This document shows positions 1 through 7,882 of a stretch of DNA of 33,823 nucleotides, piece by piece; position 1 is the stretch's first letter, and each line of letters begins with the position of its first letter. The notes beneath the pieces were generated by a model that saw only the letters and a program-made list of their open reading frames with translations, was not told where the DNA came from and ran no database searches. The stretch is from the NCBI GenBank assembly GCA_022703485.1, contig JAKLDO010000031.1, forward strand, positions 1-33,823, read 5' to 3'. Made by a program: the position numbers and the translations under genes. This stretch comes from a bacterium. GTDB lineage: Bacteria; UBP6; UBA1177.

Positions 1-66
1 ATCGCCGAACATCAGAACTTCGCAATCAACCATGAAATCAATGAAATCGTGCTTGTAATTTTTCAT
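1..66 (-). CDS. pyrE: Orotate phosphoribosyltransferase, N-terminal fragment (cut by window edge)
   Basis: Only the first 22 codons are visible; they read MKNYKHDFIDFMVDCEVLMF then GD and run off the left edge. The pattern K.Y+.+FI+FM.+..VL.FG matches the usual start of bacterial OPRTase, which makes OMP from orotate and PRPP in pyrimidine synthesis; the catalytic and PRPP motifs lie outside the window. The ATG is well supported by GGAGG at 73-77, six bases upstream. The 95-base gap to the upstream gene contains a 10-bp palindrome TGATTAATCA at 115-124 between A- and T-rich flanks, which could be an operator or a weak terminator. The assignment rests on a short stretch, so confidence is moderate. 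Confidence 0.55.
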   Translation of the reverse strand, partial: MKNYKHDFIDFMVDCEVLMFGD

Positions 67-161
67 GAACAACCTCCAAAAATGATCTTGATTTTGAAAC
101 TACTAAAAATTTTATGATTAATCAATTTTTAAGAATCTGTCTGTCATAAAAACATGGCGTT

Positions 162-1286
162 CTAAAATGAAAATCCCAGACTCAGTCCGTAAGTTCTTGA
201 AACCGGGTTTATTACCGGAGTGATGCTGGTCAGAGTGAAAAGACTCGGTTCTGTGCTTAGTTTTTCATATTTTGAAGCTTTATAAATCATAATTGAGCCT
301 GTAATAAGAGTGACAAATGCCGGGGCAAAAGAAAGTAATTGAAAAGCATGCCCGAAAAATATATTTATTTCATGAAGGTCAAAGTCATCATAGCTTTCAT
401 CATTTCTTATATATTTGTCATAATAGTATTCATAACTTTCAAAAAAACCGTAAATCGCGATTGCAAACATCGGTATTGATAAAGCCATCAAAGTGATTCC
501 GTGATTCCGGTACATTTTTGAAAGATTTTTTTGAGTTTTAGCCTCATTCCCTGAATAAATGTAGTATTCTTCAGGAGTTGTTCCATTGTCTCCTTCGTAA
601 GTTTTTGCACCTTTTGAAATTGCATTCGAAAGTGCAAGATCTTTTTTTGATCTAAAGTCAGAAGCTATTCCGCCTGCAATAATCGATAATCCGCCCAGAA
701 TAAGAGAATACTGAGCTGCAATAAAATTGGTTCCTCCTGATTTATCATGAATAAACAAAGCTGCTCCGGTAGAAAAAGCGGCAGAGCCTATAACAAACGA
801 TGCAATGGAAAGAGCCTTTAGTCCTTTATGTGATTTGAGAAGTTTTTTTGATTCAGTTTCAGAAAGTTCTTGAAATTTATTATTTCCTGAAATATTGAGG
901 TCTTCAATTCTTTTTTTGTTAGCTTGGGTTATTTTATCTGTCGCACCGGCATTTTTATATGCAAGAGCGGCGAGGTAATATTTATCCTGTGATTCATAAA
1001 ATTCACCGAATTCTATATAAACAGCTTTGTCATTCCAGCAAGCTAAATGCTTTCTGAAATGTCTTTCAGCATATCTGATTTTGCCTGTTGAAATAACATA
1101 ACGAGCTTCAAAAACATTTTTTTTATATGATTCGACAAGCGAAAGACAGTTCTTGTTCTGAATTTCAACAGGCTGAGCGGAATAGTTAATTGTCCAGTCT
1201 ATATTTTGGTGCTTTTCGGTACTTTCATCACAAAAAAGAAGATAAAAGGAGAAGATAATAATAAAAACTGTTAAATTTTTCCTCAA
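162..1286 (-). CDS. Hypothetical membrane-anchored protein with two pairs of membrane segments
   Basis: Protein of 374 residues, family not recognised. The N-terminus is a hydrophobic signal or anchor segment (residues 5-19) ending LLFC; Phe before the Cys makes it a poor lipobox. Residues about 40-140 are helical and TPR-like in appearance. Two hydrophobic hairpins follow, near residues 155-210 and 262-335, and the C-terminus ends GLSLGFSF. The start is TTG at 1284-1286: GGAG lies at 1294-1297, seven bases upstream, and no in-frame ATG occurs near the N-terminus. A possible promoter (TTGCAA 1347-1352, 17-base spacer, AATGAT 1324-1329) has the palindrome at 1330-1341 inside its spacer. The gene precedes pyrE on the same strand but nothing links them functionally. 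Confidence 0.7.
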   Translation of the reverse strand: MRKNLTVFIIIFSFYLLFCDESTEKHQNIDWTINYSAQPVEIQNKNCLSLVESYKKNVFEARYVISTGKIRYAERHFRKHLACWNDKAVYIEFGEFYESQDKYYLAALAYKNAGATDKITQANKKRIEDLNISGNNKFQELSETESKKLLKSHKGLKALSIASFVIGSAAFSTGAALFIHDKSGGTNFIAAQYSLILGGLSIIAGGIASDFRSKKDLALSNAISKGAKTYEGDNGTTPEEYYIYSGNEAKTQKNLSKMYRNHGITLMALSIPMFAIAIYGFFESYEYYYDKYIRNDESYDDFDLHEINIFFGHAFQLLSFAPAFVTLITGSIMIYKASKYEKLSTEPSLFTLTSITPVINPVSRTYGLSLGFSF

Positions 1287-1323
1287 AACAAAACTCCGGA
1301 AATCTTAATCACAGCATTTAGTA

Positions 1324-1352
1324 ATCATTAACAGGCCTGTTTATTTTTGCAA
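1324..1352 (-). promoter_or_regulatory. Possible promoter for the 162-1286 gene, with an operator-like palindrome in the spacer
   Basis: On the minus strand, TTGCAA (1347-1352), a 17-base spacer and AATGAT (1324-1329) resemble a sigma70 promoter (four of six matches in each box). The spacer contains the perfect 12-bp palindrome AACAGGCCTGTT at 1330-1341, directly against the -10 box, where a bound repressor would block polymerase. This is inference from sequence alone. Confidence 0.3.
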
Positions 1353-1369
1353 GGAAAACCAATCTATAA

Positions 1370-1393
1370 TTGAACAATTGAACAACTGTTCAA
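1370..1393. promoter_or_regulatory. Triple TTGAACA half-site (operator candidate)
   Basis: TTGAACA occurs at 1370-1376 and again at 1378-1384, and its exact inverse TGTTCAA at 1387-1393. The last two form a 16-bp inverted repeat with a 2-bp centre. This is typical of a dimeric repressor or activator site. It lies between the divergent genes starting at 1286 and 1586, 16 bases upstream of a TTGACT (1409-1414) that could be the -35 box of the plus-strand lipoprotein gene; the matching -10 (TAACCT, 1432-1437) is weak. The binding protein is unknown. Confidence 0.45.
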
Positions 1394-1450
1394 CTATGGT
1401 GTTTCGATTTGACTCTGTTTTGAGATTCTGGTAACCTCGTTTTGTTAAAA

Positions 1451-1585
1451 TAACTCATCCCCCGCCTTTCGGTAAACTCAAGGCGCCCCCCTTCTCTCTG
1501 AGGAAAGAAGGGGAGTTTTAAACCCTCTTTTCATTGAAGAGAGGGTGGGCTGAGTTTACGAAGACCGGGTGAGTTGGAGGGTTTA
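1451..1585 (+). repeat. Foldback element, copy 1 (upstream of lipoprotein paralog A)
   Basis: Non-coding string of stem-loops. AACTCATCCC near 1452 pairs with GGGTGAGTT near 1566-1574 as an imperfect outer stem, and GTAAACTCA (1472-1480) with TGAGTTTAC (1551-1559). Internal hairpins are CGCCTT/AAGGCG (1463-1468, 1480-1485), CCCCTTCT/AGAAGGGG (1488-1495, 1506-1513) and CCCTCT/AGAGGG (1523-1528, 1540-1545). The ends and the CCCCTTCT hairpin match copies 2 and 3; the first and third hairpins do not, so modules appear to be swapped. The last bases, GACCGGGTGAGTTGGAGG, supply the ribosome binding site of the next gene and are shared with the other copies. The 1287-1585 gap holds no other gene. Confidence 0.75.
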
Positions 1586-3208
1586 ATGCGTAGTTTGCTA
1601 ATAATATTACTTTTATTTCTTTTCTGGTTATGCACTTCCTGCAATTCGGATAATCCAAAGAATGACAGTGATAATCTTCCGTTGAATGACATCGATTCTG
1701 TTGTCGGGGTTGACAAAGATTCTGTCGAAGTAATTGATGCTGACTTGTCCGACGATTTATCCGACGAAGTCTTGGCAGAGTCGGATGAAACAGTTGATGA
1801 TGACTTGTCCGACGAAGTTTTAACGGAGGCGGATAAAGATACCGTTGCGGATGAAGATGCCGAGATTCCTGATTACGATTATCCGGCAGGGAAGAATGGT
1901 GATCCCGACTGTCCAAGTCTACTCAATGCTGGATTCCCATATAAAGACAATGAAGGAAAATTAACATTCTGCCGTAAATGTGACCTTCCGGCACCGGCGA
2001 ATGATCAACAGTGTGTCAGAAATCTGTGGGAAATGAATAACCGCAGGATCGTTGAAGAATATCCGGATTATTACTGCTATCCACTGCCTTGTGATATGAC
2101 TGAAAAAGCAGCTCCTGCACCGGACTGGGTTGGTGAAAAATGTGACATAATGGCTACAGGAAGAATATATCATAATTCTACAGGGGTTTTCAAGCAGGGA
2201 GACATTTCAGATGGAAAAATTGGGATGTATGCGATTTCCAGTAAAGAGGTCGATGGAAAATATCTTGTAGTTGGAAGCTTGCTGTATGACATAGCCGCAA
2301 AGAAATATACGATGGTTGCTCATTCTTCGTCTAAACAGGCATTTAGAAATAATAGGTTTGTATTTACTGGTGGGAACTGGAGTGATAAACAAAATTATAT
2401 AATATCCGCATCAAAGGTTGAAAACGGTTGGAAATATGAGGCTATTTATGCAAATGAGTGGAATAAAATAGAGTTTCTATATCCTCCCGCAGTTGGTGAG
2501 AATTTCGTGATAATGAATGTGCAGAAAGCAGTTAATGTCGGAGAAGATGCAGGTCCACAGGATATTCTTTATGCTTCAGTTAAAGACTGGAGCTGGAAAA
2601 AACTCGGTGAAGGACAGATAATGGACCCGTCGATTGTTCAGGATACTGCTTTTTTCAACTATAATAAAAGTATATGGGCATGCGATCTGACCAAATCTCC
2701 AGCTGATATCACAACTGGTTGCAGGAAGGTAAGCAAAGATGGTGAAAAAGCCACGGCTGCGGCTGTAAAGAAGGGTGATAAAAATCTCGTGATCTATTCG
2801 GCCGGAGAAGGTTATTATCAGGTTGTGATGGCGGATCTGACAAATGAAACGATCACATATAAGCAGCTCAATATGAAAATTACTCCCGATCTAATTTCTT
2901 TTGCACCCGGTCAGTGGGATGGGGACATTCTTGCCCTTGATGAAATGTATCAGTTTTCTGAAGTAGATATAGATTTCCGAACTTGTTATTACTCCATCTC
3001 AAAGGAAAAAAAGGTCTGTTTTCCAAATCCAGATCCATTGGGCGGAACGATGGGATATATATATAGTGGAGTTGAGGGGAAATATATAACATATCAGCCG
3101 ACATCAACATTAGTCCTCAAAGATATGGAATGCCAGTGCAAGGAATATCCCGAACAGTGCCTTTATGATGATTACATGCCGGAAGAAGCACCAGTGTATG
3201 TCTATTAA
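1586..3208 (+). CDS. Lipoprotein paralog A, acidic linker and possible propeller domain
   Basis: Protein of 540 residues, one of three paralogs in the window (with 6274-7872 and 28941-30557). The start is ATG at 1586, five bases after GGAGG (1576-1580). A lipoprotein signal peptide ends at WLCTSC; residues about 25-90 are an Asp/Glu-rich linker with repeated DLSDEVL blocks, as expected for a surface tether. A Cys-rich segment follows (CRKC, CYPLPC), then repeated W.W and YD... strands resembling beta-propeller blades, for example DWSWKKLGEG. The C-terminus has DMECQC and CLYDDY, shared with the paralogs. Unlike them it has no DUF1566-like gene behind it; icd follows with its own promoter. Surface location is inferred; the function is unknown. 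Confidence 0.8.
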   Translation: MRSLLIILLLFLFWLCTSCNSDNPKNDSDNLPLNDIDSVVGVDKDSVEVIDADLSDDLSDEVLAESDETVDDDLSDEVLTEADKDTVADEDAEIPDYDYPAGKNGDPDCPSLLNAGFPYKDNEGKLTFCRKCDLPAPANDQQCVRNLWEMNNRRIVEEYPDYYCYPLPCDMTEKAAPAPDWVGEKCDIMATGRIYHNSTGVFKQGDISDGKIGMYAISSKEVDGKYLVVGSLLYDIAAKKYTMVAHSSSKQAFRNNRFVFTGGNWSDKQNYIISASKVENGWKYEAIYANEWNKIEFLYPPAVGENFVIMNVQKAVNVGEDAGPQDILYASVKDWSWKKLGEGQIMDPSIVQDTAFFNYNKSIWACDLTKSPADITTGCRKVSKDGEKATAAAVKKGDKNLVIYSAGEGYYQVVMADLTNETITYKQLNMKITPDLISFAPGQWDGDILALDEMYQFSEVDIDFRTCYYSISKEKKVCFPNPDPLGGTMGYIYSGVEGKYITYQPTSTLVLKDMECQCKEYPEQCLYDDYMPEEAPVYVY

Positions 3209-3229
3209 TTGATCAAATCCTTTATTTTT

Positions 3230-3257
3230 TTGACACTTCAACTGCAACCAGTAGAAT
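3230..3257 (+). promoter_or_regulatory. Promoter of icd
   Basis: TTGACA (3230-3235, perfect -35), a 16-base spacer and TAGAAT (3252-3257, five of six) form a strong sigma70-type promoter. It lies in the 117-base gap after the lipoprotein gene and leaves a leader of about 60 bases before the icd start, so icd is probably transcribed independently of the lipoprotein gene. Confidence 0.6.
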
Positions 3258-3325
3258 CGCTATCGTCGGGAGTTCATTTTAAAAAGAAAACAACAACAAT
3301 AATCTTATTTGAAAAGGAGATCATC

Positions 3326-4450
3326 ATGGCAAAGTACCGTATCGCATGGTTACCCGGTGACGGCGTTGGAAAGGAAGTTATGGAAGCGGCAAGGATCGTT
3401 CTTGACGGTCTTAAACTGAATGCTGAGTATATTCACGGAGATATCGGCTGGGAATTCTGGTGCAAAGAAGGAGATCCGTTGCCCAAAAGAACGACTGACA
3501 TGATGAAGACCACACAGTGCGCGCTTTTCGGAGCGATCACATCAAAACCGCAGAAAGAGGCGAAAGAGGAACTTATCGGCGAACTTAAAACAAAGAACCT
3601 CACCTATTTCTCTCCGATCGTAAGACTCCGTCAGGAATTCGACCTTTACTGCAATGAAAGACCCAACATAGCCATTCCTGGGAACCCGCTCAACCTTAAA
3701 GAGAACATCAATATCACAGTTTTCCGTGAAAATACAGAAGGAAGCTATGCCGGTGTCGAGTTCGGACCTGTAACTGATGACCTTAAAAAAGCAATGGTTA
3801 AAGACGCTCCGAAAATGAAAATGTTCATGGACACACCTGCTGATGACATCGCAATATCAACAAGGATTATCACCAGAAAAGGAGCTGAAAGGATCATCCG
3901 TTCGGCTTTCGAGCATGCAGACAAGTTCAAAAGAAAGAGCGTCACACTCGTCGAAAAACCCAATGTTCTCAGAAAGACAGGCGGACTCATGACAGAGGTT
4001 TTTGAAAAAGTCGCAAAGGAATATCCGCATATCGACAGCTGGTTTGACAATGTTGACGCAATGGCGATGTGGCTTGTAAAATCACCTGAAAAATATGAAG
4101 TTCTTGTATGTGAGAACCTTTTCGGCGACATCATCAGCGACCTTGCAGGACAGCTTGTAGGCGGACTCGGTTTCGCTCACAGCGGAAATATCGGTAAAGA
4201 ATATGCCGTTTTCGAGCCTGTTCACGGAAGCGCACCGAAATATGAAGGAATGTACAAGGTCAACCCGATGGCGACATTCCTCGCTGCAAAAATGATGTGC
4301 ACATACCTCGGAGAGCACGAAATAGCCGCAAAGATCCAGAAAGGTGTCGAAATAACCGTTAAAGAAGGCAAAGTAGTGACCTATGACCTCGGCGGAAAAG
4401 CAAAGACCCTCGAAGTCGCTCACGAAGTTGTCAAAAACGCTATGAAATAA
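3326..4450 (+). CDS. icd: Isocitrate dehydrogenase (isocitrate/isopropylmalate dehydrogenase family)
   Basis: Protein of 374 residues that would oxidise and decarboxylate isocitrate to 2-oxoglutarate in the TCA cycle, with Mg or Mn. The start is ATG at 3326, after AAGGAGA at 3314-3320; the upstream open frame is leader. Visible family residues are Ser96 with R100, R102 and R112 for substrate (SPIVRLRQEFDLY), Y141 in FRENTEGSYAG, K211 in the VEKPN segment, and the metal aspartates D244, D268 and D272 (ENLFGDIISDLAG). The HGSAPKYEG segment (300-308) contains Lys-Tyr as in NADP-type enzymes, but I cannot decide the cofactor. The Ser at the loop position favours isocitrate over isopropylmalate, and no leu genes are nearby. 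Homoisocitrate dehydrogenase remains a less likely alternative. Confidence 0.8.
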   Translation: MAKYRIAWLPGDGVGKEVMEAARIVLDGLKLNAEYIHGDIGWEFWCKEGDPLPKRTTDMMKTTQCALFGAITSKPQKEAKEELIGELKTKNLTYFSPIVRLRQEFDLYCNERPNIAIPGNPLNLKENINITVFRENTEGSYAGVEFGPVTDDLKKAMVKDAPKMKMFMDTPADDIAISTRIITRKGAERIIRSAFEHADKFKRKSVTLVEKPNVLRKTGGLMTEVFEKVAKEYPHIDSWFDNVDAMAMWLVKSPEKYEVLVCENLFGDIISDLAGQLVGGLGFAHSGNIGKEYAVFEPVHGSAPKYEGMYKVNPMATFLAAKMMCTYLGEHEIAAKIQKGVEITVKEGKVVTYDLGGKAKTLEVAHEVVKNAMK

Positions 4451-4553
4451 AACCCATTCCCTAAATCTTAACAAAACCCTTCCCCAACCCTTCCCTTTAA
4501 AAAAGGGCAGGGAGCCACTTCCTCCTTCTCCTTTACAGGGAGAATGGGGGTTT
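4450..4553. repeat. Foldback element, copy 4 (icd/ispG convergent gap; possible bidirectional terminator)
   Basis: The gap runs from the icd stop codon to the ispG stop codon and is one long foldback. AAACCCATTC (4450-4459) pairs with GAATGGGGGTTT (4542-4553). Inside is a hairpin CCCT.CCCTTT/AAAGGG.AGGG (4488-4498 with 4502-4512, one mismatch, AAA loop) and a second, TTCTCC/GGAGAA, near 4526-4544. The string CCCATTCCCTAAAT is shared with copies 2 and 3. There is no clear U-tract on either strand, so it is not a classic terminator even though it sits between convergent genes. Confidence 0.6.
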
Positions 4554-5622
4554 ACCATACTTCAAGAATTCTTTTCAGAAGATATTCGAAGGCTTCGTTC
4601 TGATTGTTGAATTTATTGATTATTTCGCCTTTTTCAAAATACAGGGCGCAATTTTTTCCAAGTGCTATGCCGAGGTCTGCCTCACCAGCTTCGCCGGGGC
4701 CGTTGACTTCGCATCCCATCAATGCGACTTTGAGCGGAGGCTTCATCCACCATTTTTTTTCATCGAACCATTTCTCAAGCCTGTCGTAGTATTCGATCAC
4801 CGAGCCGTGGGTCCTTCCGCAAGTGGGACAGCTTATTATGTCGGCCCCGTTTTTTAAAATTCCTAGCGATTTCAATATCATATTTGCGGTCTTTATCTCT
4901 TCTTCAATGCAAGCTGTAAGACTCACTCTGAAAGTGTCCGCAAGCCCTTCCGAAAGAAGTATCGAAATTCCTGCCGTGCTTTTTATGATCCCTCTTTTTC
5001 CGCCACCCGCTTCGGTAATTCCGACATGGAGAGGAGCGTCACTGCTTTCCCTTATTTTCCGGCAGGCCGCAATGGTTTCAGGAACGCTCGAAGATTTTGC
5101 AGAGATCTTGAAATTGAAATAGCCCAGCTCTGATTCAAGATAATCCGCCCAGAAAAGCGAGCTTTCAACAAGCCCTTCCCAAGTTACACCTTTATATTTA
5201 TTCAGTATTTCGCGCTCAAGACTTCCGCCGTTCACACCGATCCTGACCGCAAGCTCAGGCCTCTTTTTTGCGGCCTCGATTATCTCTTTCACCCTTTCTT
5301 TACCGCCGACATTCCCCGGATTGAACCTGATACCGCTCACACCTGCATCGATTGCTAAAAGCGCAAGCCTGTAATCAAAATGTATGTCAGCAATTATCTC
5401 ACCCTTGAAATTCCTGACCAGCGTTTCCAGACCTTTGAATTCACTATCATTTTTAAACGCCGTCCTAACAACCTGACAGCCCAGGTCAAGCGCCGACTGC
5501 GCCTCGTCCACCGCCTTTTCAGCATTATCAAGCGGAGTAGTTATCATCGTCTGAATTAGCGGCGGATTGCCACCGCCGATATGCATCTTTCCAAGCGTTA
5601 TCTCACGGGATCTTTTATTCAT
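4552..5622 (-). CDS. ispG: (E)-4-hydroxy-3-methylbut-2-enyl-diphosphate synthase
   Basis: Protein of 356 residues, the usual size of the short bacterial IspG (GcpE). It converts MEcPP to HMBPP in the MEP isoprenoid pathway in the cytoplasm. The N-terminal TIM-barrel half carries the typical GG.PPLIQTMITTP and IRFNPGNVG stretches. The 4Fe-4S ligands are C265 and C268 in CPTCGRT, and C304 and E311 in MGCEVNGPGE, with the seven-residue C-E spacing of the family. I chose the ATG at 5622: an upstream ATG at 5658 overlaps the -10 box of a good promoter and has no ribosome binding site. The gene stands alone and converges on icd. Confidence 0.95.
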   Translation of the reverse strand: MNKRSREITLGKMHIGGGNPPLIQTMITTPLDNAEKAVDEAQSALDLGCQVVRTAFKNDSEFKGLETLVRNFKGEIIADIHFDYRLALLAIDAGVSGIRFNPGNVGGKERVKEIIEAAKKRPELAVRIGVNGGSLEREILNKYKGVTWEGLVESSLFWADYLESELGYFNFKISAKSSSVPETIAACRKIRESSDAPLHVGITEAGGGKRGIIKSTAGISILLSEGLADTFRVSLTACIEEEIKTANMILKSLGILKNGADIISCPTCGRTHGSVIEYYDRLEKWFDEKKWWMKPPLKVALMGCEVNGPGEAGEADLGIALGKNCALYFEKGEIINKFNNQNEAFEYLLKRILEVW

Positions 5623-5653
5623 TTCAGCCCCATTTATTAAAAAAGCTGCAACA

Positions 5654-5682
5654 ATCATACATTAATCATTTAAAAGTGCCAA
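5654..5682 (-). promoter_or_regulatory. Promoter of ispG
   Basis: On the minus strand, TTGGCA (5677-5682, five of six), a 17-base spacer and TATGAT (5654-5659, five of six). The expected transcription start, near 5647, lies between this box and the ATG at 5622, which supports that start. The rest of the 5660-5812 gap is AT-rich with no further feature seen. Confidence 0.6.
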
Positions 5683-5812
5683 GTGTTCTTCAAAAATCAG
5701 AGCAGTGTTTAAGAAGTTAAAAGTGATAAAACGATGCTCGATTTCCAGGTCTTATTAATATTATTAACATATTGTATCTTCCGCACTCAAAAAGCTCAGC
5801 CAATTTAACAAT

Positions 5813-6277
5813 TCATTTCACACAACGAAAAGAAATCATATTTTTTTTATTTTCGTATACTACACTGGCAGAGTTAAAGTAGACCATCCACGCACCATCA
5901 GAATTGTTCGAATCCGAAGATGATGACCACATATCAGAATTTCCGCCGAAAACGCTATAAATTCCAGTATAACCATAATCATATTCACATCCGTCACACC
6001 CATAGCCGTCACATTCATTGAATAGCAAGCAATCGTCTGCAACTTTGCATTCTCCACCAGTTTCAGTTGCTGGACAGTTTTGAATAAGTTTTCTGATCTC
6101 CGATATTGTGGGAAGTCTGCCGCCGATATTTTCACAATACTTCGTTGCTTCCTGCCAATTCATTCTGTCTGAAGATGAATGAGACCACTCAAGCTCCGCA
6201 TATTCAGTAGGAAAATCGCCATCACAGGCAGCTACCGTTAAAATGATAAATAAAGTGGAAACTATAACTTTTTTCAT
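5813..6277 (-). CDS. Cys-rich DUF1566-like lipoprotein, coupled to paralog B
   Basis: Protein of 154 residues. The signal peptide ends in a clean lipobox, VAAC at residues 15-18. The rest resembles the DUF1566 / Fibrobacter major paralogous domain: WQEATKYC..IGGRLPTISEIRKLI near residues 41-66, then a closing R-C motif (SFRCVK). Inserted between the usual landmarks is a Cys-rich loop (about residues 69-100, with motifs CKVADDC, CDGYGCDGC), which could hold metal or disulfides. Its start codon overlaps the stop of the preceding lipoprotein gene (ATGA at 6274-6277), indicating translational coupling. The same arrangement recurs at 28420-30557. The function is unknown; exposure on the outer membrane is inferred. 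Confidence 0.75.
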   Translation of the reverse strand: MKKVIVSTLFIILTVAACDGDFPTEYAELEWSHSSSDRMNWQEATKYCENIGGRLPTISEIRKLIQNCPATETGGECKVADDCLLFNECDGYGCDGCEYDYGYTGIYSVFGGNSDMWSSSSDSNNSDGAWMVYFNSASVVYENKKNMISFRCVK

Positions 6278-7872
6278 TTTCTTGGTAACTCACTTAGTCT
6301 TTTTCCTGTCTTCGGATCTTTCGGGTTTTCCGGCTGAGGTATATAATCATCAAACGGGCATAGTTCAGGGTGATAATCACAGTAACATTCCATGTCCCGC
6401 AGTTTCATAGCTGGTTGCTGTCTGTCCTGCCAGACAAGCCAGTGTCCTTCAAATTCAGGAAACGCCATTTTATATGCCATGATTCCGTCGTTGTGTTCTA
6501 CTGCCTGTGCACAGTAGCTTTTCTTCTTTGATATCCTGTAATAGCAGACTCTCGCATCACCTTCTGGATCTCCGTCCTCTCCTTCTGCCGGATTGAATAT
6601 GTTGGTAAGAAGTATAAAATCACCTTTAACCTGCTGAACCGGAAGCGTTTTTGTATTTGCCGAAAGTCCGGGAATATCTATTTCTTCGTATTTAAACGGT
6701 GTTTTACTTATGTCAACTTTTCCTATCTTATTGGATTTTGATGTGTCAATATTTTCATAATAAATCAGGTTTTCATTTTCCTTATCTATTATTGGTGTTG
6801 CTATCCTTTCTCCTTCACGGTTTAGCTTCGTGCAGTCGTCACGGCTTTTGGGACTTTTGCTCAGGTCACACACATATCCTTTGAAATTCTGATCATAAAA
6901 CGCAAGTTTGTTTCCAACAAGATTGGGTTTGCCACCAGTATCACCCTCTCCGATAACAGTCCACTTCCATTCTCCTATCTTTGCATACATCATTCTGTCA
7001 GGATCGCCAGCTTTGATCTGGGCATTCATAAATACCCATTTTTCATTTATTATCGGATTGCCGCTTACAAAGCTGACTGGTGCATTGTACACAGCTTTAT
7101 ATTTACCTGCAGAATCTTTGTAAACTATATAGTCATACGCCGAAATAAAATTATTTACATGATCGCTGTTGACACCGAAAAAGATATTGCCTTTACTATA
7201 TGAAATATTGTTATTGCTAGAGTTAAACCCTACCATTTCATACTTTCTCGATGATATATCAAAAATTGCTGTTTTATACCCGTCGGCATAAGGCAGGACA
7301 TTCCCCAGAGCCATCCCTATCTTTCCTTCCGACAGATTGTAATGCTTAAATGATGCTATTCCGGTCTGCCAGCCACTTGGATTGTCGGCATTCAGCATAA
7401 TATCACATTTGTCTAAAAAAATAGTCGGGTGATTCTCTACAACTTCTTCATAATAAAGTGGTGTCAAATCCTCCATTACACAAGGATACCCACAACAGTC
7501 CAGATCGGGATGCTCTTTGCACAAAACTTCATTCGGTTCTTTCCACAGATTTGACACACAGTCCGGATCAAGTTCTGTCGGTGTGTCACACTTACGGCAG
7601 AAATGAATACTTCCGTCAACTCTTGAATAAGGGAACCCCGCCTCTTTTAAAGGCGGGCAGTTCGTATCTTCATCAATGTCTGGCGTTTCCGACTCCGTGT
7701 CAAACACTTCGTCGGACAAGTCATCAATGTCATTATCGGTTTTGACTGAATCAATATCTGCTTCTGTATCATTCACTGCAAGATTGTCATTGTCGCTTTT
7801 CGGATTGTTCCCGTTGCACGATGTACAAGACCAGAATAATAGCAACAGGAATATAATTAATATGTTACGCAT
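6274..7872 (-). CDS. Lipoprotein paralog B, acidic linker and possible propeller domain
   Basis: Protein of 532 residues, paralogous to the products of 1586-3208 and 28941-30557. The start is ATG at 7870-7872, five bases after GGAGG (7878-7882). The signal peptide ends FWSCTSC; an Asp/Glu-rich linker follows to about residue 60. Next comes a Cys-rich block (CPPLKEAGFPY, CRKC, CCGYPC) closely matching paralog A. The body has repeated strand motifs such as KIGEWKWTVIGEG that suggest propeller blades, and the C-terminus has DMECYC and CPFDDY followed by a Pro/Lys tail. It is the first gene of a two-gene unit with the DUF1566-like lipoprotein. A perfect TATAAT on the minus strand (8140-8145) without a good -35 is the only promoter candidate seen upstream. 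Confidence 0.8.
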   Translation of the reverse strand: MRNILIIFLLLLFWSCTSCNGNNPKSDNDNLAVNDTEADIDSVKTDNDIDDLSDEVFDTESETPDIDEDTNCPPLKEAGFPYSRVDGSIHFCRKCDTPTELDPDCVSNLWKEPNEVLCKEHPDLDCCGYPCVMEDLTPLYYEEVVENHPTIFLDKCDIMLNADNPSGWQTGIASFKHYNLSEGKIGMALGNVLPYADGYKTAIFDISSRKYEMVGFNSSNNNISYSKGNIFFGVNSDHVNNFISAYDYIVYKDSAGKYKAVYNAPVSFVSGNPIINEKWVFMNAQIKAGDPDRMMYAKIGEWKWTVIGEGDTGGKPNLVGNKLAFYDQNFKGYVCDLSKSPKSRDDCTKLNREGERIATPIIDKENENLIYYENIDTSKSNKIGKVDISKTPFKYEEIDIPGLSANTKTLPVQQVKGDFILLTNIFNPAEGEDGDPEGDARVCYYRISKKKSYCAQAVEHNDGIMAYKMAFPEFEGHWLVWQDRQQPAMKLRDMECYCDYHPELCPFDDYIPQPENPKDPKTGKRLSELPRK

Positions 7873-7882
7873 TAAATCCTCC

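Noticed and set aside
1518..1916. Minus-strand open frame of 132 codons opposite the lipoprotein A start
   Set aside because: It is a shadow of the Asp-rich linker, giving a His/Arg/Pro-rich translation, and it has no ribosome binding site.
4082..4558. Open frame of 158 codons antisense to icd running into the icd/ispG gap
   Set aside because: It lies opposite the conserved icd coding region, and its first residues (HSPCKGEGGSGSLPFFKGKG) are a translation of the hairpin repeat, a common source of spurious proteins.
5656..5658. ATG 5658 as the ispG start
   Set aside because: It overlaps the -10 box of a good promoter, has no ribosome binding site, and would add 12 residues absent from the family.
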